NCBI GenBank assembly: GCA_015233265.1
Contig: JADFXZ010000129.1
Span: 1-6,297, forward strand
Direction of reading: 5' to 3'
Length of the DNA stretch: 6,297 nt
Source: Nitrospirota bacterium
GTDB lineage: Bacteria; Nitrospirota; Thermodesulfovibrionia; Thermodesulfovibrionales; Magnetobacteriaceae
The translations under genes were made by a program, and so were the position numbers. Within the stretch, counting starts at the first letter, position 1, and each line of letters starts with the position of its first letter. Of the stretch, positions 5,548 through 6,297 are shown piece by piece. The notes beneath the pieces are model-generated. The model did not search any database, was not told the DNA's origin, and saw nothing but the letters and a program-made list of their open reading frames with translations.

Positions 5548-5832
5548 ATGTATAAGAGATTTATGACACTACTGAGGATAATCGCCAACGAGATAATCAC
5601 AAGCGATATGAACTTCGATGAATCGAAGATAAAAGTCGCTATTGACGATTATAATATCACGGATTTGTACGAGGATTTGTCAAACCTCGAAGGGCTTGAT
5701 ATTATGAGCGACGAGGACATCGACACACTGAAGGCGTTTCTGGCGTATGTCGTCTCAAAAGACACGTACATGGACAGAGACGATATATATTCGATGATAT
5801 TTGGCAATGGCAAAAGGATATCATGGCACTGA
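5548..5832 (+). CDS. Small acidic helical protein between dprA and topA, possible Smg/DUF494 counterpart
   Basis: A 94-residue protein I do not recognise with certainty. It is rich in Asp and Glu, predicted largely helical, with no signal peptide, membrane segment or Cys, so probably cytoplasmic. Helix-like stretches are about 1-18 (MYKRFMTLLRIIANEII), 36-48 and 54-70, and the tail is GNGKRISWH. The GGAGGAG ribosome site ending 3 bp before the ATG is strong evidence that it is translated. Its end overlaps the topA start by 10 bp. In many bacteria the gene between dprA/smf and topA is smg (DUF494), about 150 residues. The N-terminal helical style here is loosely similar but the protein is shorter, so homology is only inferred from position. 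It could also be an unrelated small protein. Confidence 0.8.
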   Translation: MYKRFMTLLRIIANEIITSDMNFDESKIKVAIDDYNITDLYEDLSNLEGLDIMSDEDIDTLKAFLAYVVSKDTYMDRDDIYSMIFGNGKRISWH

Positions 5833-6297
5833 GGAAAAAAAAGGAATCTCCGAAAGTCAAAGAAACCACAAATACTGCAGAAGAAGATACCGGTGCGGCT
5901 GAATTCAATGAAGTCCCAGGCGGACTGGTAATAGTCGAGTCCCCCGCCAAGGCAAAGACAATAGGCAAGATTCTTGGCAAGGGATTTTCTGTAAAGGCCT
6001 CCGTTGGGCACATTCTCGACCTTCCCAAAAAGGAACTCGGCGTCGATACCGCCCACGGCTTTGCGCCAACATATATAACCATACCGGGAAAGGAAAAGGT
6101 CATCGGCGACCTTCGATCAGCTGCCCAAAAGGCCGCCAACATATACCTCGCCCCTGATCCTGATCGCGAGGGGGAGGCAATTGCCTGGCACATAGCGGAG
6201 ACTATTACGGCAGAGGCCGCCTCGTCAAACATATACCGCGTCAGGTTTAACGAAATCACCGAACGCGCTGTCAGAGAGGCTATGAAGTCCCCAACCC
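5823..6297 (+). CDS. topA: DNA topoisomerase I, N-terminal part
   Basis: Partial gene, 158 codons visible, open through the right edge. Type IA topoisomerase that relaxes negative supercoils through a 5'-phosphotyrosine intermediate. The TOPRIM domain is clear: LVIVESPAKAKTI (35-47, catalytic Glu39), SVGHILDLPK (60-69) and APDPDREGEAIAWH (110-123), with the metal-binding acidic set Asp112, Asp114 and Glu116. RFNEIT (141-146) follows. The active-site Tyr and C-terminal zinc fingers lie beyond the window. The ATG at 5823, with AAAAGGA 4 bp upstream and a 10-bp overlap with the preceding gene, gives a Lys/Glu-rich N-terminal extension of about 30 residues before the TOPRIM domain. I see no in-frame ATG or GTG closer to it. 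Translational coupling to the small gene is likely. Confidence 0.95.
   Translation, partial: MALRKKKESPKVKETTNTAEEDTGAAEFNEVPGGLVIVESPAKAKTIGKILGKGFSVKASVGHILDLPKKELGVDTAHGFAPTYITIPGKEKVIGDLRSAAQKAANIYLAPDPDREGEAIAWHIAETITAEAASSNIYRVRFNEITERAVREAMKSPT

Noticed and set aside
5702..6259. 185-codon minus-strand frame
   Set aside because: It lies opposite clear TOPRIM motifs of topA and the small gene, with no recognisable features of its own.

Overview
The window is ordinary bacterial chromosome of moderate GC with an AT-richer, repeat-loaded intergenic region. The gene order argG-dprA-small ORF-topA, the paired DUF2157/GDYXXLXY membrane genes, and the dispersed repeats built on ATTCCCGC/GCGGGAAT and CATCCTGAGC..TGTCGAAGGAT suggest a Nitrospirota-like (Thermodesulfovibrio/Magnetobacterium-type) or deltaproteobacterial genome. 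This is an impression from protein style and synteny, not a phylogenetic result.

Left edge, minus strand (1-408): a two-gene unit. A 100-residue exported protein with a small Sm/SH3-like beta-barrel pattern is followed after 5 bp by the first 33 codons of an SRAP-family (YedK/HMCES) gene, which runs off the window. The SRAP call rests on a GTG start followed directly by Cys-Gly-Arg-Phe and on the later PSYNI motif. A good extended -10 promoter precedes the unit at 441-449.

Intergenic 409-1015: no convincing gene. It holds the divergent promoters, a 21-bp dyad at 500-520, and a nested inverted-repeat block (530-876). At the core of the block is a 26-bp-arm hairpin (733-818). It looks like a pile of small non-autonomous (MITE- or REP-like) repeats.

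Centre, plus strand (1016-2969): a DUF2157-type polytopic membrane protein and a GDYXXLXY-domain protein overlapping by 11 bp. This conserved membrane pair has no assigned biochemical function.

Right half, plus strand (3192-6297): argG (argininosuccinate synthase), dprA (ssDNA-binding/RecA-loading protein) starting 12 bp later from GTG, a 94-residue acidic protein in the position where other bacteria carry smg (DUF494), and the 5' part of topA (DNA topoisomerase I) overlapping that gene by 10 bp. The dprA-small gene-topA arrangement is a DNA-processing cluster, and argG seems to be its upstream operon partner. I see no clearly new system. The most interesting items are the SRAP gene visible only at the edge, its pairing with a secreted small-barrel protein, the unclassified dprA-topA linker gene, and the composite repeat.
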